From Hemibagrus wyckioides (lineage: Eukaryota > Chordata > Actinopteri > Siluriformes > Bagridae), in assembly GCF_019097595.1 (NCBI RefSeq), contig NC_080717.1, forward strand, positions 7,342,001 through 7,406,000: DNA of 64,000 bases, in the 5' to 3' direction. This document shows positions 1-13,152 of the stretch, piece after piece. A program made the translations under genes and the position numbers. Positions within the stretch are counted from its first letter, which is position 1. Each line of letters starts with the position of its first letter. Below the pieces are notes generated by a model. It searched no databases and had not been told where the DNA came from. It saw only the letters and a program-made list of their open reading frames with translations.

Positions 1-639
1 TCTTTAGGAAGAATGGTGTTTATTTGTCAAGTACAGATCAATAGACTTATAGAATCTATTCAAAGGTTTACTGCAGCTATTCTGGAGTCTCTCAAGGCTC
101 AACACCTTACGAAGACACTTGATGTTGCTTTTTTTTCCCCCCTCTAATTTGTGCTTGCTGTCAAGGGCAATTGCTTTCTGGTATCTGTTTTTACTACAAA
201 TCTCATTGAGGTGCAAGGGGCTATTCAGCAAACATAACAGAGTTCAATCCAGTCTCAATCCAATTTGTGTCATAGAACTGTAAATGAGATTCTGTATTTT
301 GTATGGGACAATGACATGCAAATCCATGTAATCAGTCCGTTTCACATGTTACACAACAGTAGCACAAAAATCATGCAATGCAAATTCAGTGGGCCACTCT
401 TTTCTGCAAAATTACATAATCTCATGTATCTCTAATTTAATTAGCATTAAAAAAACCCTTTTTTCACTAAAGTAAGTTAGAATGCTTGAAAAATAAAAAT
501 TTCCATGTTATGACCTCTTTGTAAGGGCTTAGTGGGACTCTATAACATATATTATTAGTGTCTAGTCCTTCATCAATTTTGAAAGGCTATTTTTATTCAC
601 TTAATTATTACGTAACTGACCAACAAAAGGTGTCCTTGT
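1..639. other. AT-rich non-coding sequence, nothing recognised
   Basis: There are only short chance open frames, and I recognise no repeat family, RNA gene or motif here. Confidence 0.5.
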
Positions 640-1330
640 TATATTCAACAACCTAAATGTTGTGTTGGTCTTTATTTGTAGCATAGTACAGTGCATAGGT
701 TTTTAGCCCACTCGAATTATTACACATTTTGTAGTGTTTCAATCTGGATTTGAAATGGACTGGAATGGAATTTTTACATTTTGATTTGCACAATATGTCT
801 GGGGTGCAAACAATAGCTAATATTTTATGTTTTATAGTTATACAAAGACATTTTTTGTATACAATATTTGATGTCCAGTATTTGGTATAACCACTTTTGG
901 CTGCCATGTACCCTTGGAAGTATTCTTGGTTTTGTCTCTATCAGCTTTGCATATCTAGATTATGATATTCTTACAAATCCTTCTTGGCAAAATTACCGAA
1001 GCTGGGTCAGATCGTAATGGTGAACATTTGTGAACAGCGACTTTGCTGTCATGCCACAAATTCTGGGCTATTCAGACACATTCTGGTTCTTGGTTTTTGA
1101 ACCTCCATTGTTGAGGTGGCAGTATTGTTATATCTGCTGTCTAATTAGAATCTGAACCACAACCCCGATCTCCAGTTTTCTTTGTGATGGTGAAAACAAT
1201 CCCCAAGAAATGATGCTGCCACCACCATGCTTCACTATGCTCTCGCTGTGATAAACAGTTTTGAATTTTGCAAGCTAAATTGTTTTTCTCCCATTTCATT
1301 ATGCTATTTTGTCTATTCATAACATGTAAC
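640..1330 (-). mobile_element. Decayed Tc1/mariner-like element, antisense
   Basis: Read on the minus strand, the block resembles the coding part of a vertebrate Tc1-like transposase. Near 1208-1235 the plus strand carries the complement of the glycine-rich 'GGGSIMxWG'-type segment (tgatgctgccaccaccatgc). Near 1053-1085 it resembles the antisense of the region around the third catalytic residue. The phrases about 885-1060 also resemble a common teleost Tc1-like repeat. The frame is broken by many stops and indels, so this is an old fossil. Boundaries are approximate and no terminal repeats could be paired. Confidence 0.6.
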
Positions 1331-4300
1331 ATGCATTATTTAATTTCAGTTCCAGGTTGGAACCTTGTAAAGCAACAGGAAGGTTTAAGGAAGGGAAGGG
1401 AACTGTAGTACTTGCTAGTAAATGATGACATGGAGGAAATATATTTATTTATTCCTTACATAATAACATATTTATGAGTACTCTTTCTCATAGCTTAATA
1501 AAAGGGGAGTTACTTCTATATCTAATACTAATATTGTTCGTGTGAAAGGGTGAGTCAGGATTCTCCTAACATTGGCACACAGTGGTTGAAATACCACTAG
1601 GGTCTAATGGTAGTCCATATCATTTTATCATGTATAATCTTTGTATAACACTATAAACTAATAATAATTTGATCTTACACTAATTATCAGACTAGCATCA
1701 CAGACTTTTGTGAGATTCCTTAAATTTACGTTCAATATGCTTTGTGTGTACCCAAAATAAATCATATAAGTCTAGACTGCACCAGGTGGGGGTTTTGTTA
1801 GGATTCTGAAATAGGTGCCTTAAATAAATGGATGTGCATGATGAAGCACACTCCACCTGTGCTTTCTACTGCTCTCTCAGCTGTGAGCACAACTCTCGCT
1901 GAAGCGTATTTGGGTCATGCAGTTCTGCAACGGCTAAGCACCAGGACTTCATAACTCTAGAAAGAAATGAAGCTGGGGACACAGCTGTGGTTAATAAGCA
2001 GTAGCTTCAGTGTCGATATGCTATTGTGAAATTGTTATCCCTAGCTCTTGTTCTTTTAACCATCCACTTTCAGAGGCAGCCATTTTTGGCTCGGAATTAG
2101 TTTCTATCTTAGCTTACTCTGTCTGTCCGGGCTTAAAAATTAGATCAGGGACATTACCATGCTAATGGTCAGTTTTCCAGGCACTGGCTAAGCTTAATGT
2201 GGAAAAAAAAAAAGAAAGAGGGCTTCCAGTTTATAATTCCCAGGGCGATTCTGTATAATATTAGACTTAAACTGTGTTCAGATAATCTGGGCTGTGGTTT
2301 AGAAACACTTGAGAGCAGTGGAGAGAAAATAGCTCCTACTGAAATATTTCATACCTAAACTTTGCATCAAGGTTCTTCTTAGCTTGTTTGCGTATTTATT
2401 TACTTACTGACATTAATTGGATGGCCAGTTTTAGCAGTTGACAAGAAGCAGCCCGGCTCTGATCACAATTCTGTGTCATGTAACGCTGCATACTGAATAT
2501 GACCAGCAGGATTACTTGTGTGGTTATTTCATTCCAGAAAGATACACACTAATGTAGAAAGATTTATTCTCAGTCCAGCAACAGCATACGGTTTAAAAAT
2601 GTAAGGCCAGGACCTGTCGGCTCGTCTGCACTGATATATTCCTTCGTGAAGGGTAAATGCTGGCTTTAATTACCAGAACTGAATCTAATTATAGATTAAC
2701 ATTGTGATGAATTCTGCAAACGAAGAAGCACACTTTGGCTAAATTCCAGCTATGTCTCCATGTTGATACCCATCGGTCTTACTTATAGAGGCAATGAATC
2801 GGCACAACGCAATCAGGAAACAGGCGGGAAGCAAACAGGCTTGAGGAAGGAAGTGCAAAGGGAGCGGCGTAACCCACAGAAGTCTGAGGATGAGGTGAAG
2901 GAGATCACATAGTGTGAATAATTTATTTTTAAAATAAATTATTCAGGCTATAAAAGTCATTCGTGTCATCGGATTAGGTGGAAAGTGATATACGGTTTCA
3001 TTGCGATGATGATATCTTGGCATATTATAATGAATGTAGTAGGTTGATTGTATCATTACAGGATGTTGGCTGTAATGGTTGGCTCAGAAGTCTCATCTGG
3101 TTGACTTAGTCCTATTTAGTCAACCTGGTTAACGGAGATGGATGAGCAGTGACATTGCCTTTTATTGCTATAAGGCAGTGCTTATTAACTGCCATTTCTT
3201 GACCTCAAAACAGCGACGTGGAGCTTTCTTATTAAGATTCATGCAGGGTTTCAAACCATCATCTGTCAAAGTTAGCTTTGCTGATTTTTAAAAATGTATG
3301 CAATGCTACATTTGAAGCTATATATTGTTATTGATTTTTTGACATTTTTATCATTTCGGTTCATTTATAACGCTGTATATATTTTTGGATCATGAGTTAT
3401 TCATGAGCTTGGATCTCTACTCGCAAGATTATTATTATTATTTTATATCAATAATGGAATTTTTACTGGATCTCAAACTTTCACATATTTTCAATTTGTT
3501 GTAATGCAATGGGACATAAAAACATAAACCTACTGTATATCTTCTGCTCCAAGACTTTTGTCATTTACTGTATGTCTCAGTCTTACTTTACTGGATGAAA
3601 TCTAGGAAAATTTAATAACATTTCTTCTAGAAATTATGGATTTCTTGCGAAGAACCGCATCTATAATCGGAAGCATTGTCCTGTGATCATCCCATGACTC
3701 ACATTATTCACAATATACTCACATTCAGCATCCTTCGTACTGTTTCAATTTAGATCCCACTTTCTGATGTATCTTAGTAGATGATGGAGTCCCTTTGGAA
3801 TCCTTTTCATTATGTTTCATGTTTGCTTGTTCATTATGGATCTACAGTAAATCACACCTGGCTTTCTTTAAAGCTTCTTTCTGACTTATTCTTGTGTTAG
3901 AATTGTTATACAAATACAATTGAATAGAAGTTGATCTATATTTTTGTTATAGCCCTGTATAAAAGTTTAGAAAGAACATCTAGTACTGTGGTGTAAGTTG
4001 AAAAAAAATGACTAAACCCTCATTTAACTATAAACACACAGTACTATAAAATTACCTTAGGTTATATAATTCATTCTTTCTTATGAAAGCTCTGGCTGCT
4101 TGCCTATAATGCAACTCTATATACTTATCCATCATAGTCGCATGGTGGAAGCTGTAAGAGTTCACACAATTCACGTTTTATCAAAAGAGACAACAGGATA
4201 TAGCTTTCCTTACCTCTTGTTTACACTAGCAAGCAGTGAGTCACTTGTGTCGCCCGTAGTCACATACCGATTGCTACTGATGTCAAGGAAAATGGTAGTA

Positions 4301-5439
4301 GGCAAAATATATTTGCTTCTAAAATTAAATAGTTGACCACACATTTACTATTGTGGCATTCAGCGTGAAAAAAATGTTGTTTGTGTTTGCATGTTGTGTA
4401 ACTAGTCTTTGTACCAAATTCAGTGGAAATTTAGAAAAGCAAGCTAAACCTACTAGCCGTGTACACTCACTGGAGGCATCAGCTATTTCGGCTACTTACT
4501 TCCAAGCTTTGCTTTTTTTTTCATTATATATTTATATGTATTTAATAAAAGGTCATATTTGACAATATACAGTATGTTGAAACCAAAGTTTCTGTTCAAT
4601 TCTGTTTTAAATGTCAGTAAATGGGAACTAAGTGGGGAAGTGAAGAAACTGCAGACTACATGTGCCATTGGATTGGTGTGAATAATTATTCAAGCCAAAT
4701 TTTTTGATTTGTCGTTTTTATGTTTTGTACATAATTTGAAATTAATACATTTGCAAATGTCACTTCTTATGTTGTAAATTTGTCAGTTTCTGTTACTAAA
4801 CATGAAAATGTCAGTTGCCTGTGTAAAAACTCTCAGATCAGGTTAAAAGCACATGTCTTGTGAGTGTCAACATGAGGGCAGGTTTTTCTTACTCCTCCTT
4901 GGTTGGAATGCAAATCTGTAGCCAGACTGGTCTTTTATAGAGACGCTTGAACAGCCCTGACTTAGCTTCTGTGTATGTACATTCTCGAAAATATATCTAC
5001 AGCCTCGCAAACTCGCGACTGCAGCTAACACTTCTAATTTGCACATGTTGCCCTCTATCTTTGTCCTTTGTTTTGCAGAGTATGCTTCATCTTTTCCACT
5101 CAAATAGCTTTATCCCACCTCACTCTCTTCCAATCTGGTTGGGTCATTTGTTTTGCTGTGGGGAAGCATGAAATGAGAGGCCTTTGCAGGGGATGCCAAT
5201 ACATCTAATCCCTCTCTCCCCTCCCTCTTTGAAGGCAGGCGTTGGACAGATGATTTTTCTCACCTGACAAATGGCCTCAATCCAGACGGCAGCTCTCTCT
5301 CAGATTGAGTAGCTTACACTGTGTATGCAGACATATGAAGAGCTGTGCTGGCACAAATCATTTGCAAAGAGGTGTGTGCTTTGGTGTGTGGGTCAGCAGT
5401 GGCCCTGATTGTGTTTTCTTTGCATCATTGCTAGGGACA
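1331..5439. other. Long repeat-poor non-coding stretch
   Basis: About 4 kb holds no supportable gene. Short open frames of 60-80 codons at 4100-5490 have low-complexity or random-looking composition and no domain. The part around 2380-2760 is free of visible repeats and less AT-biased than its surroundings, making it a possible conserved non-coding element; that is inference only. An inverted AT-rich repeat (taatttatttttaaaataaatta) sits near 2918-2941. Confidence 0.4.
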
Positions 5440-5620
5440 GGTTGGCATAGTAGTACAGCGGGTAGCGCTGCTGCCTCTCAGCTCTAGAGCCACTCCAACT
5501 GCCACATCAGTTTGATCCTGAGCTGGTCTATCAGCTTTGTTTTCTGGGTTCATTCCACCTCAATACTAGATAACTGAAGATGAATGATTTCCTAGAGCTT
5601 TTTTATACTGATATTGTCTT
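5440..5620 (+). repeat. Degenerate tRNA-derived SINE head
   Basis: The sequence beginning 'gacaggttggcatagtagt' and continuing 'gcgggtagcgctgctgcctc' resembles the tRNA-like promoter head of the DANA/V-SINE type ('gcagtggtgtagtgggtagcgctgttgcctcacagc'). The following bases ('tgggttcattccacctc') resemble a decayed core. No target duplication was found. Confidence 0.45.
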
Positions 5621-7551
5621 GAAATGAATACAGTGCTATAAGACTTTATTTTATGTATATCGTCTCACCTACACTGATATTCTGTTTTTGTTGGATTTTC
5701 TACACTCTACATTCTCACTTATACTTATAGTCCTCAGACTATGTGACAAATGGTTGTGGTGGCCTTAAGACCCAAGGAATTAAAAAAAAAAAGTGTTTGT
5801 GTGTGACAGAGACAGGAAAAGACATTTCTTTCTCCTTCTCTGTCATTGCGACAAGGGTGATGAAATGAGATAAGGGAGGTGGTGCTGCTCATGTTATTTC
5901 ATCCTTCAGGGCTCCATGGTCAGCTGCTCTTCACTGGCCAGCAGTTTTGACACGACATGTATGTGTCTCTTGTTAACATAGTTATTGATCCTTGTGCGAT
6001 CTGAACCACTAACCTTTCAATCTGACCCTTCAGAAAGTCAAGATGAAAGTGAAGCACCAAATGGCACTGCTGCATTGTTATCTAAGATGAACTATTATGC
6101 CCTCTCTGCAGCTAAAGTACAGATACAGGAAGTTGGTGATGAGAACATGATCAAACAAAAGTATAAGCAATTAGGAGAAGCAAATAAGCTAAACACCTTG
6201 GGGAACTGCAATTTTGTACAGCATGCGTGTATTGCCAGTGATAGGAGGCCAAAATCTAATATCTATCAGTAGCTTGACAATGAAACTATTAGGGTTGAAC
6301 AATGTATTACATCATGAGGGCCCAGTGGCATAATTAGAATGATGTGGGGAAAGCTATCACACACACAGTTAAAGGCAAATAGGCAATAGCATTCATGGTT
6401 ATCCACAGTGCTCTACAGGACCCATACAGTTTTCTCTGAATACCAAACATGTTAATCAAAAAAGTTGCAACCCTTTCATTCACAATAAAATGCATACTTT
6501 TGTATAATTTATAATGATTGGGCAATATGTGCTTAGTTTAGTTTTAGTTTCTCTTCCAAATTCTGGATATTTCACACATGCCTTCTCAATCACATGTCAA
6601 CAAAGCAGGATCAAAAATATCAGCATTAATGCATACAAACCCTAATGGGATGGGGATTTGGGTGGGTGGGGTGGGGGTGGGGGCTTGGTTTGTATAAGCT
6701 GTGTAATCAGTGTACATGACTGTCACTGTTTAGCTGATGTACATCTGTGTCTGTGCCCCTGCCTCATTACTGGGGCTGCACTTGCACTTTGTTCCACTAA
6801 ACTTCAAAACTGCTAGGAATCTGTGTGGATACCAAAAATGAACCTTAGAGTGGTATCACACCTGGGTTGTTTGAAGTGTTTGTTTCAGAACCTGTTTTCT
6901 CCCTTGGTTCAGTTCAGACATACATAAACAAGACTATCAAGATCTGATCTGCGGGAGAACAATCGGTCCGAGACCTGAAGGAGGTGGTGCCAGCCAGATT
7001 GCAAATGAACTCTGGAGCAGTCCGGTTGTGCTGAGAAAGCAATCTGACCAAATAGACCAACCATTTTAAAATGACGTGTAAACAAGTGATTTGAAGCAAT
7101 ATTGCTCCGATGAAACCACAATTCACGCTCAAATCATTAAATTGTAATGGCTACAGCTAAAAAGAAAGCCACAATAAGCATGCAGACCTGCTGATTACTA
7201 ATCTCAATGAATAAGCATTATAAGCAGAACCCCAAGAACATTAACAGGCATACTCTGACCAATCACAGGACAATTTTCTTACACGTGACTTGCATAAACA
7301 CATTCCGGGAGGCTTTAAAATTTTGCAGTGTGAAAGTGAACAGTAATATTGTAACACTGTAAGTCCCCCATTTTGGATCAAAGCACAAACCTACAGGTCT
7401 GAAAAAAGCCCATACAGTGTATTTTTACCTTTGAAAGATGGGGATACCATGTTTATATGTGTAAATGCTATTTCATGTTTACATGAAACAGATATGTTTT
7501 ACTCATCCTGTTTAACCTTTATGAGTCTCTCAGATCAACTTGACTCAAATA
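5621..7551. other. Non-coding stretch, no gene recognised
   Basis: It contains a 95-codon open frame at 5985-6272 with no recognised domain and a G-rich tract at 6647-6683 (listed separately). I see no other repeat or gene. Confidence 0.4.
6647..6683 (+). other. G-quadruplex-capable G-rich tract
   Basis: Seven runs of three or more G occur in 37 bases, with spacers of one to four bases. This fits the standard four-run G-quadruplex pattern (G3+N1-7) several times over. It is an isolated tract in otherwise AT-rich DNA. Any role is unknown. Confidence 0.6.
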
Positions 7552-8697
7552 CGGTAGAACCTCAGCACACAAATGCCCTCCCTTTAAGAATTTTCACCTT
7601 AAGAATTGAAATTTTGCATGGGTATACAAAGCATTTTTAGCATACGAAAGAACCAAACCAAACGCCGGCTAAGTTGCATGTACACTACCAGTCAAAAGTT
7701 TGGACACACCTTCTAATTCCATGGTCTTTCCTGATGTTTATTTCTTTCTATATTGTAAAACAATGCTGAAGTCGGACGAAATACACAATAATCTCGTTTG
7801 AACAGTTGATATTGAGATATGTCTGCTACTGATGCTCTGTAAAGCCTTCATAACGCCTCTAATCTGAGGTGCTGTTAATTGGTGATTTCTGAGGCTGGTA
7901 ACTCTAAATGAACTTCTCCTCTGCAGCAGAGGTCAGTTTTGGTCTTGCTTTACTGGGATGGTCTTCATGTGAGCCAGTTTCATCATGGTGCTTGATGGGT
8001 TTTGCAAATGCACTTGACAATACTGTTCTTGCAAGAACTATTCCAGAACACCTGACCTTCGTGTCTTAAAATAACAACTATCTGTTGTTTTTTGTCATTA
8101 CATATGGATTACTTAAGTCCATGTGTGTTATTTCATAGTTTTGAAATCTCCAGTATTGTTCTCGAATGTAGAAAATAAATCCCTAAACAATAAACATTGA
8201 ATTAAAAGGTGCGTCCAAACTTTTGACTGGTAGTGTACATCCAGGGTAGCTGTTCAACACTTGTTTGCATCAGATGAAAGCCAAGCGAAGCCAACCAAAT
8301 CAAGTTTTTGATTTTTTTTTCAGTCAGTGAAAGCTGTTTTCGAAAGAGTCAACCCATAATAGCAACGGTGCCTTCGGCATGCGTTCAAACCTAGGTGATT
8401 TTTCCAGCGTTTATTTGTTGACAGATTGGTGGTGTGGGTGGTCTGTTCTATTTTTAGCCCAAGTTTGGTGACACAACTTCCTGTGAGGAGCCTTGACATG
8501 GAATGCTTGGCTTAGGTCAGTTCTTTGTAAGCAGCCATACAGTATCCATATGCTTCGTACTGGTAACATTGGTCATATATTTGGCCGGCTGGAACGGATT
8601 ATTTGCATTTACATTATATCTTATGGGAAAATTCGTTTAGCAATACAAAGTGATGCCTAAAGAACGAATTAAATTCAGATGCCGAGGTTCCACTTTG
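7552..8697. mobile_element. Old element with inverted 'gaacctcggca' ends, split by a MITE
   Basis: The left edge reads 'gtagaacctcagcacacaaa' and the right edge, inverted, reads 'gtggaacctcggcatctgaa'. Inside the right end, inverted, is 'cccataagatataatgtaaa' followed by 'atccgttccagcc', a phrase typical of a repeat common in fish genomes. The terminal inverted repeats are imperfect, so the copy is old. A 553-bp Tc1-type MITE (7683-8235) lies inside it and must be the later insertion. No transposase is visible. Class assignment is uncertain. Confidence 0.5.
7683..8235 (-). mobile_element. Tc1-type MITE, copy A (553 bp)
   Basis: The terminal inverted repeats begin CACTACCAGTCAAAAGTTTG at both ends and are flanked by TA on each side (7681-7682 and 8236-8237), the Tc1/mariner target. 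Its length is exactly the same as copies B (34941-35493) and C (56408-56960), and it lies in the opposite orientation to them. The internal sequence retains a decayed piece of a Tc1-like transposase DNA-binding region, so the family is an internally deleted, non-autonomous derivative. It sits inside the older element at 7552-8697. Confidence 0.85.
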
Positions 8698-8703
8698 GAA
8701 GTA

Positions 8704-10323
8704 CAGTCTTATGCAAAAGTTTAGGCACCCCTTGATAAATAACAGATTTTGGTGATTTTTTAATTGAAAAGATGTCAACACAGTCTCTCTTGGAAATGGA
8801 AAAAATGCACAATATTTTCAGCAAACATTGATGCATAGTTACTTCTTATGCCATAAATTGAACAAAAAAATAAATAAATAAAAACATTATTATGGCACTG
8901 TGCAAAAGTTTGGGCACTCTAAGAGTTCCAGAGTCTCAGATTCTTTTTACAAGGTTTCAGACCTTAATCAGGTCATTAGATCTGATGCATGGCAACAGCT
9001 GTCATTAGTAAATGCCAATTTCAAAGCTTTACAAATACTTTGACTCTTCAAACCTTGTGCACACACTTGCGGACTCTCGACAACCATGGGTTCCTCTAAG
9101 CAGCTGTGTAAGACTCTGAAAATGAAAGTTATTGATGCCGACAATGCAGGAGAAGGCTACAAGAAGATAGCAAAGCATTGTCAGCTTGCAGTTTCCACAG
9201 TGAGAAATATAATTAAGAGATGGCAGTTCAGGGGAACTGTGGAGGTCAAGATGAGATCTGGAAGACCAAGAAAACTCTCGGAGAGAACTGCTCGTATGCT
9301 GGTCAGAAAGACAAATCAAAACCCCCATTTGACTGCAAAAAACCTGCAGGAAGATTTAGCAGACTCAGGAGTGGTGGTGCACCGTTCCACTGTGCAGCGA
9401 TGCTTGCACAGACAAGACCTTCATGGAAGCATCAGCAGAAGAAAACCTTACCTGCGTCCCCATCATAAAATCCAACGTCAGAAGTATGCAACAGAACATC
9501 TACAGAAGCCTGATGCGTTTTGGAAACAAGTGCTGTGGACTGATGAAGTTAAAATAGAACTCTTTGGCCACAATCAGCAAAGGCATGTTTGGAGAAAAAA
9601 AGGAGCAGCATTTCATGAAAAGAACACCTTGCCAACTATTAAGCATGAGGGTGGATCTATCATGCTTTGGGGTTGTGTTGCAGCCAGTGGCACAGGAAAC
9701 ATTGCACGGGTGGAGGGAAGAATGGATTCCACTAAATACCAGCAAATTCTGGAAGCAAACATCACACCATCTGTAAAAAAGCTGAAGCTGAAAAGAGGAT
9801 GGCTTCTACAACAGGACAATGATCCTAAACATACCTCGAAATCCACTATGGAGTACCTAAAGAGACACAAGCTGAAGGTTTTGGAATGGCCATCACAGTC
9901 CCCTGATTTAAACATCATTGAAAATTTGTGGGTAGATCTTAAAAGAGCTGTGCCTGCAAGACGACCAAAGAATATTACAGAACTAGAAGCCTTTTGCAAG
10001 GAAGAATGGGAGAAAATCCCAAGTACAAGAATTGAAAGACTTTTAGCTGGCTATAAAAAGCGTTTGCATGCTGTGATGTCTGCCAGAGTAGGTGTTACTA
10101 AGTACTGATTATGTAGGGTGCCCAAACTTTTGCACAGTGCCACAATAATGTTTTTATTTTTTATCTTTGTTCAATTTATGGCATAAGAAGTAACTATGCA
10201 TCAATGTTTGCTGAAAATATTGTGCATTTTTTCCATTTCCAAGAGATTTTTTAATCTTTTCAATTAAAAAATCACCAAAATCTGTTATTTATCAAGGGGT
10301 GCCTAAACTTTTGCATAAGACTG
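8704..10323 (+). mobile_element. Full-length Tc1-like transposon with IR/DR ends
   Basis: The 1,620-bp element is flanked by TA (8702-8703 and 10324-10325). Its ends are inverted repeats of roughly 210 bp that are nearly identical apart from one replaced or indel stretch of about 10 bases. Each arm carries two direct repeats with core gcaaaagttt(a/g)ggcac: 8713-8728 and 8902-8917 on the left, and inverted at 10118-10133 and 10299-10314 on the right. This is the IR(DR)2 arrangement of Sleeping Beauty-type elements, where each repeat binds transposase. The near-identical arms and the unbroken transposase frame indicate a young insertion. It lies seven bases beyond the end of the older element at 7552-8697. 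Confidence 0.95.
9086..10108 (+). CDS. Tc1-like DD34E transposase, apparently intact
   Basis: The protein cuts and pastes its own element by binding the direct repeats in both arms and catalysing cleavage and joining at TA dinucleotides in the nucleus. It has 340 residues, the usual length of vertebrate Tc1 transposases. Residues 1-115 form the bipartite helix-turn-helix (paired-like) DNA-binding region with a GRPR motif at 59-62. The catalytic triad is D153 (LWTDE), D244 (QQDNDPKHT) and E279 (NIIENLW), with 34 residues between the second and third. The glycine-rich box lies at 189-204 (GGSIMLWGC...). I see no stop or frameshift. The first ATG (9086) gives MGSSK, matching the family N-terminus. 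The residue after N276 is I rather than the common P ('NPIENLW'). Activity cannot be judged from sequence alone. Confidence 0.93.
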   Translation: MGSSKQLCKTLKMKVIDADNAGEGYKKIAKHCQLAVSTVRNIIKRWQFRGTVEVKMRSGRPRKLSERTARMLVRKTNQNPHLTAKNLQEDLADSGVVVHRSTVQRCLHRQDLHGSISRRKPYLRPHHKIQRQKYATEHLQKPDAFWKQVLWTDEVKIELFGHNQQRHVWRKKGAAFHEKNTLPTIKHEGGSIMLWGCVAASGTGNIARVEGRMDSTKYQQILEANITPSVKKLKLKRGWLLQQDNDPKHTSKSTMEYLKRHKLKVLEWPSQSPDLNIIENLWVDLKRAVPARRPKNITELEAFCKEEWEKIPSTRIERLLAGYKKRLHAVMSARVGVTKY

Positions 10324-10325
10324 TA

Positions 10326-11841
10326 AATGGTTGAAAAGAAGACTTGAAAGACAGACAGCTCATGGTAAATATAGAATAAAGACATGGGTTCATGTTAAAG
10401 ATACTTCATGAAACATTTATGATCCATAGTGAAAAGGATTCAGGAGGAGGCTCCTATTACCTCAAACATCCTAGACAGTCACCACTTCCTGTGCCTAATG
10501 TAAGCGTGAGTGACTTTTTTATTATCAGTTTATGTATGCATGTGTGTGTGTTGCATCAGCATCTGTGTACAATGTAGGAGTATTAAATGTCTAACAAAAA
10601 ATTTCCACCATTGTTTACTGCATGTGATGGCAACAAAAGGAAGCACTGCGAAGATTGTGTAGCAACAAAGGGCACAGAAACACCCTCTACATTTATTAAA
10701 TGTAGTACATTTATAAAGCACACATTGAAAGATTTTCATCATTATATTCTGTGTAGACAGACATGCACATTAGAACCATGTCTGTACATTTTGTCATATA
10801 CTTTAAATTTGAGAAGAAAGAAGTGTTAAACACAGTAATTAATAATAGTCATGGAAACCTTGTTTCATTTGATGTATGCTACAAAAATGCTGATTATGTG
10901 TTTTTTATTACACAAAAAGGATGACTCTTTCATTGGTAAAGGTGATCCAGCAGAGGTACATTACAAATATTAAGCACATTTATCAGCAATGTTCTTTGTA
11001 AAGCAGGTAGAGACCATTTGTGTACATATATACACTGTAATTATGTTTTTTGTGTGTGAGTGTGTGTGTGGGGGGGGTTTCATGTGTTTTTAAAGCAGAT
11101 AACGGTGCTTCGGGATTGTTCCCTTTTATGGCCGTGTCTAGCTCTCCTTGTGTAACTGCCCATCTCCTGGTATTTCCTCTCTTGAAACTGTGCTGGGAGA
11201 CACATCAAACCTCCTTGCAACTGCTTGTATGGATGTGCCCTCCTGGAGGAGCTGGCCTGATTGGGTTGCAGGTACTGCCTGATGCTACAAGTAGAGACAA
11301 GAACCATGAGAAAACACAAACCTAGAGACAAATCAGTCAGGAAGGATGAGGAGAGAGCAATTGTCTGTGGCTACCACCTGTAAACCCATTCCCCTTTCGG
11401 GGCTTGTCTTGTCTTTGCCTCTCCAGTGCACCTGTTGTCACTTTGATTTGCACCAAAGCAGGTGAAACTGATTCACAATCACTTATGCTTCCTACTGGAC
11501 AGATTGATATCTCTGCAGTTTAATTGACTTGGTGTTATACCATGAAGATTATGTGTTCCCTTGAGCAGTGTCTATTGAGTCTTATTGACGCTTTGAATTT
11601 CTAATGTGGTTTGGAAGGAAGTACTGTAAATTCTCTTCATTGTATAAAATGATTGAAGAACCTTGTACATTTTTTGCTTAGCTTTCAAGTACAGCTAAAT
11701 GCTGACCTTAAAGAAAATACCAGCTGTTTCTGTCCTTTGGGAATATAAATAAATAAATCATGTACACTTGAAATGATTTATTCACTTTCAAAATCATATA
11801 AGTGTTTCACTGGCAAGGGCATGTTTTATGCACTAAACATA

Positions 11842-11882
<41 letters not shown>

Positions 11883-12379
11883 GCCCCGTAGGTAGACGGG
11901 AAGGCAGATTGCACTTTACCCCCTAGTAGTTATGTACAATCAGCACCAGCATTATTAGCACTCCTGCTGCTGAAGATGTGTAAAAAAGGTTATAAAAATA
12001 TAATTGGGGTTAATTAACTGAATCTCACAAAAAAGTAAATATATCCTAAGGAAAAAAATACCATTTTAACAAAACAGCATGTGCCTAATTGATTGACACC
12101 TTGAGAAACCCATTACTTCATTAAATGGGAAGAAAAATATGTTAATTTTTCCCTTCATAAATCAGATAATAGCTATAAAGATCCAAATCTTATATGAATC
12201 TTAAAGCAATAATTAATTCAGTGTCACCAGTAATACTTTTGTTCTGGTCATAATGGACATCAGTGGATTACAGAGCACAATGCATACACACAATCACACA
12301 TTTATTCGCACACAGGGACATTTTGGCATCGCCAATCTGCCTACCTAGTTTCAGAATGGATTGAACCGAGACCTTAGAG
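10326..12379. other. Non-coding stretch, nothing recognised beyond a microsatellite
   Basis: Only short unconvincing open frames occur. A (TC)n tract lies at 11849-11879, and a short GT-rich run followed by a G run at about 11052-11078. Confidence 0.45.
11849..11879 (+). repeat. (TC)n microsatellite
   Basis: Perfect TC dinucleotide run of about 15 units. Confidence 0.95.
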
Positions 12380-12640
12380 CTCTGAGCAAATAATTAAGAA
12401 GTTTAAAACAACCAGAACTTTGAATGGAACTCGGCTCTTTTGTCAGATGAGACAGAAATATAGCCTTAGGCAGCACTTAAGGGGTTAGGAGTAAAAACAA
12501 TCATGGTTACATGGAAAAGAACAGAACCTAATCCTCACTGTTCTATACGGTGGAAGATCTGTGATGCTGTATGGCTGTTTTTCCTACAAAGATTTTCAGG
12601 GAGACAATAACATACCAGGAAATTTTAAATGAAATATTAA
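12380..12640 (+). mobile_element. Tc1-like transposase remnant
   Basis: With frame corrections the plus strand reads like the middle of a Tc1-like transposase. The segment around 12430-12460 resembles the first catalytic motif ('LFxSDET'), 12525-12590 resembles the 'GGSVMxxGCFSYKG' box, and about 12605-12635 gives 'YQEILNE', a common phrase of the family. Stops and frameshifts are frequent. It abuts the L1-like remnant that follows. Confidence 0.55.
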
Positions 12641-13073
12641 CATTCGGATTGAAACATAGCAATAATGAGAGCATAAGCGACTAGCTCTTGCAATACGTCT
12701 TTCAGTCAGTAATGGAAAGAAGAAACAAACCAATAAGATAAATGAATGCAAAACATTTTGGAAAAAACAACCTGAGTTGGCTGAAAACAATGGTGAGGAC
12801 ATCATGCTGAGTGCAGATGCACCAAGGGGAGCACATGGGAATGGAAACAGCCTCCATGATCCGCTCCGATCTGCAAAACATGAGTAAATAATTGCGGGAT
12901 TTAAAACCGAGCTAAGATCCGACCTTGCTGCATTCAAGGAGGAATTTTAAAAAGAAATGAAAAAGGAACTACAATGAGATTCAACAATTCTACAAATCAA
13001 TTTAAAGCATCACAATCTACAAGAATTGCCGAAGCAGAGCAAAGCATTAGTGAAATAAAAACATGGAATAGTT

Positions 13074-13152
13074 CCAGGAAGCCCTTCTCGTAAAAGTAAA
13101 AGTCCCAGGAAGCCCTTCTCGTAAAAGTAAAAGTCCCAGGAAGCCCTTCTCA
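13074..13152 (+). repeat. 31-bp tandem repeat inside L1 ORF1 remnant
   Basis: A 31-bp unit beginning 'cccaggaagcccttctcgta' is present about 2.5 times. Neighbouring units are almost identical. As 31 is not a multiple of three, it adds frameshifts to the already dead ORF1. Confidence 0.85.
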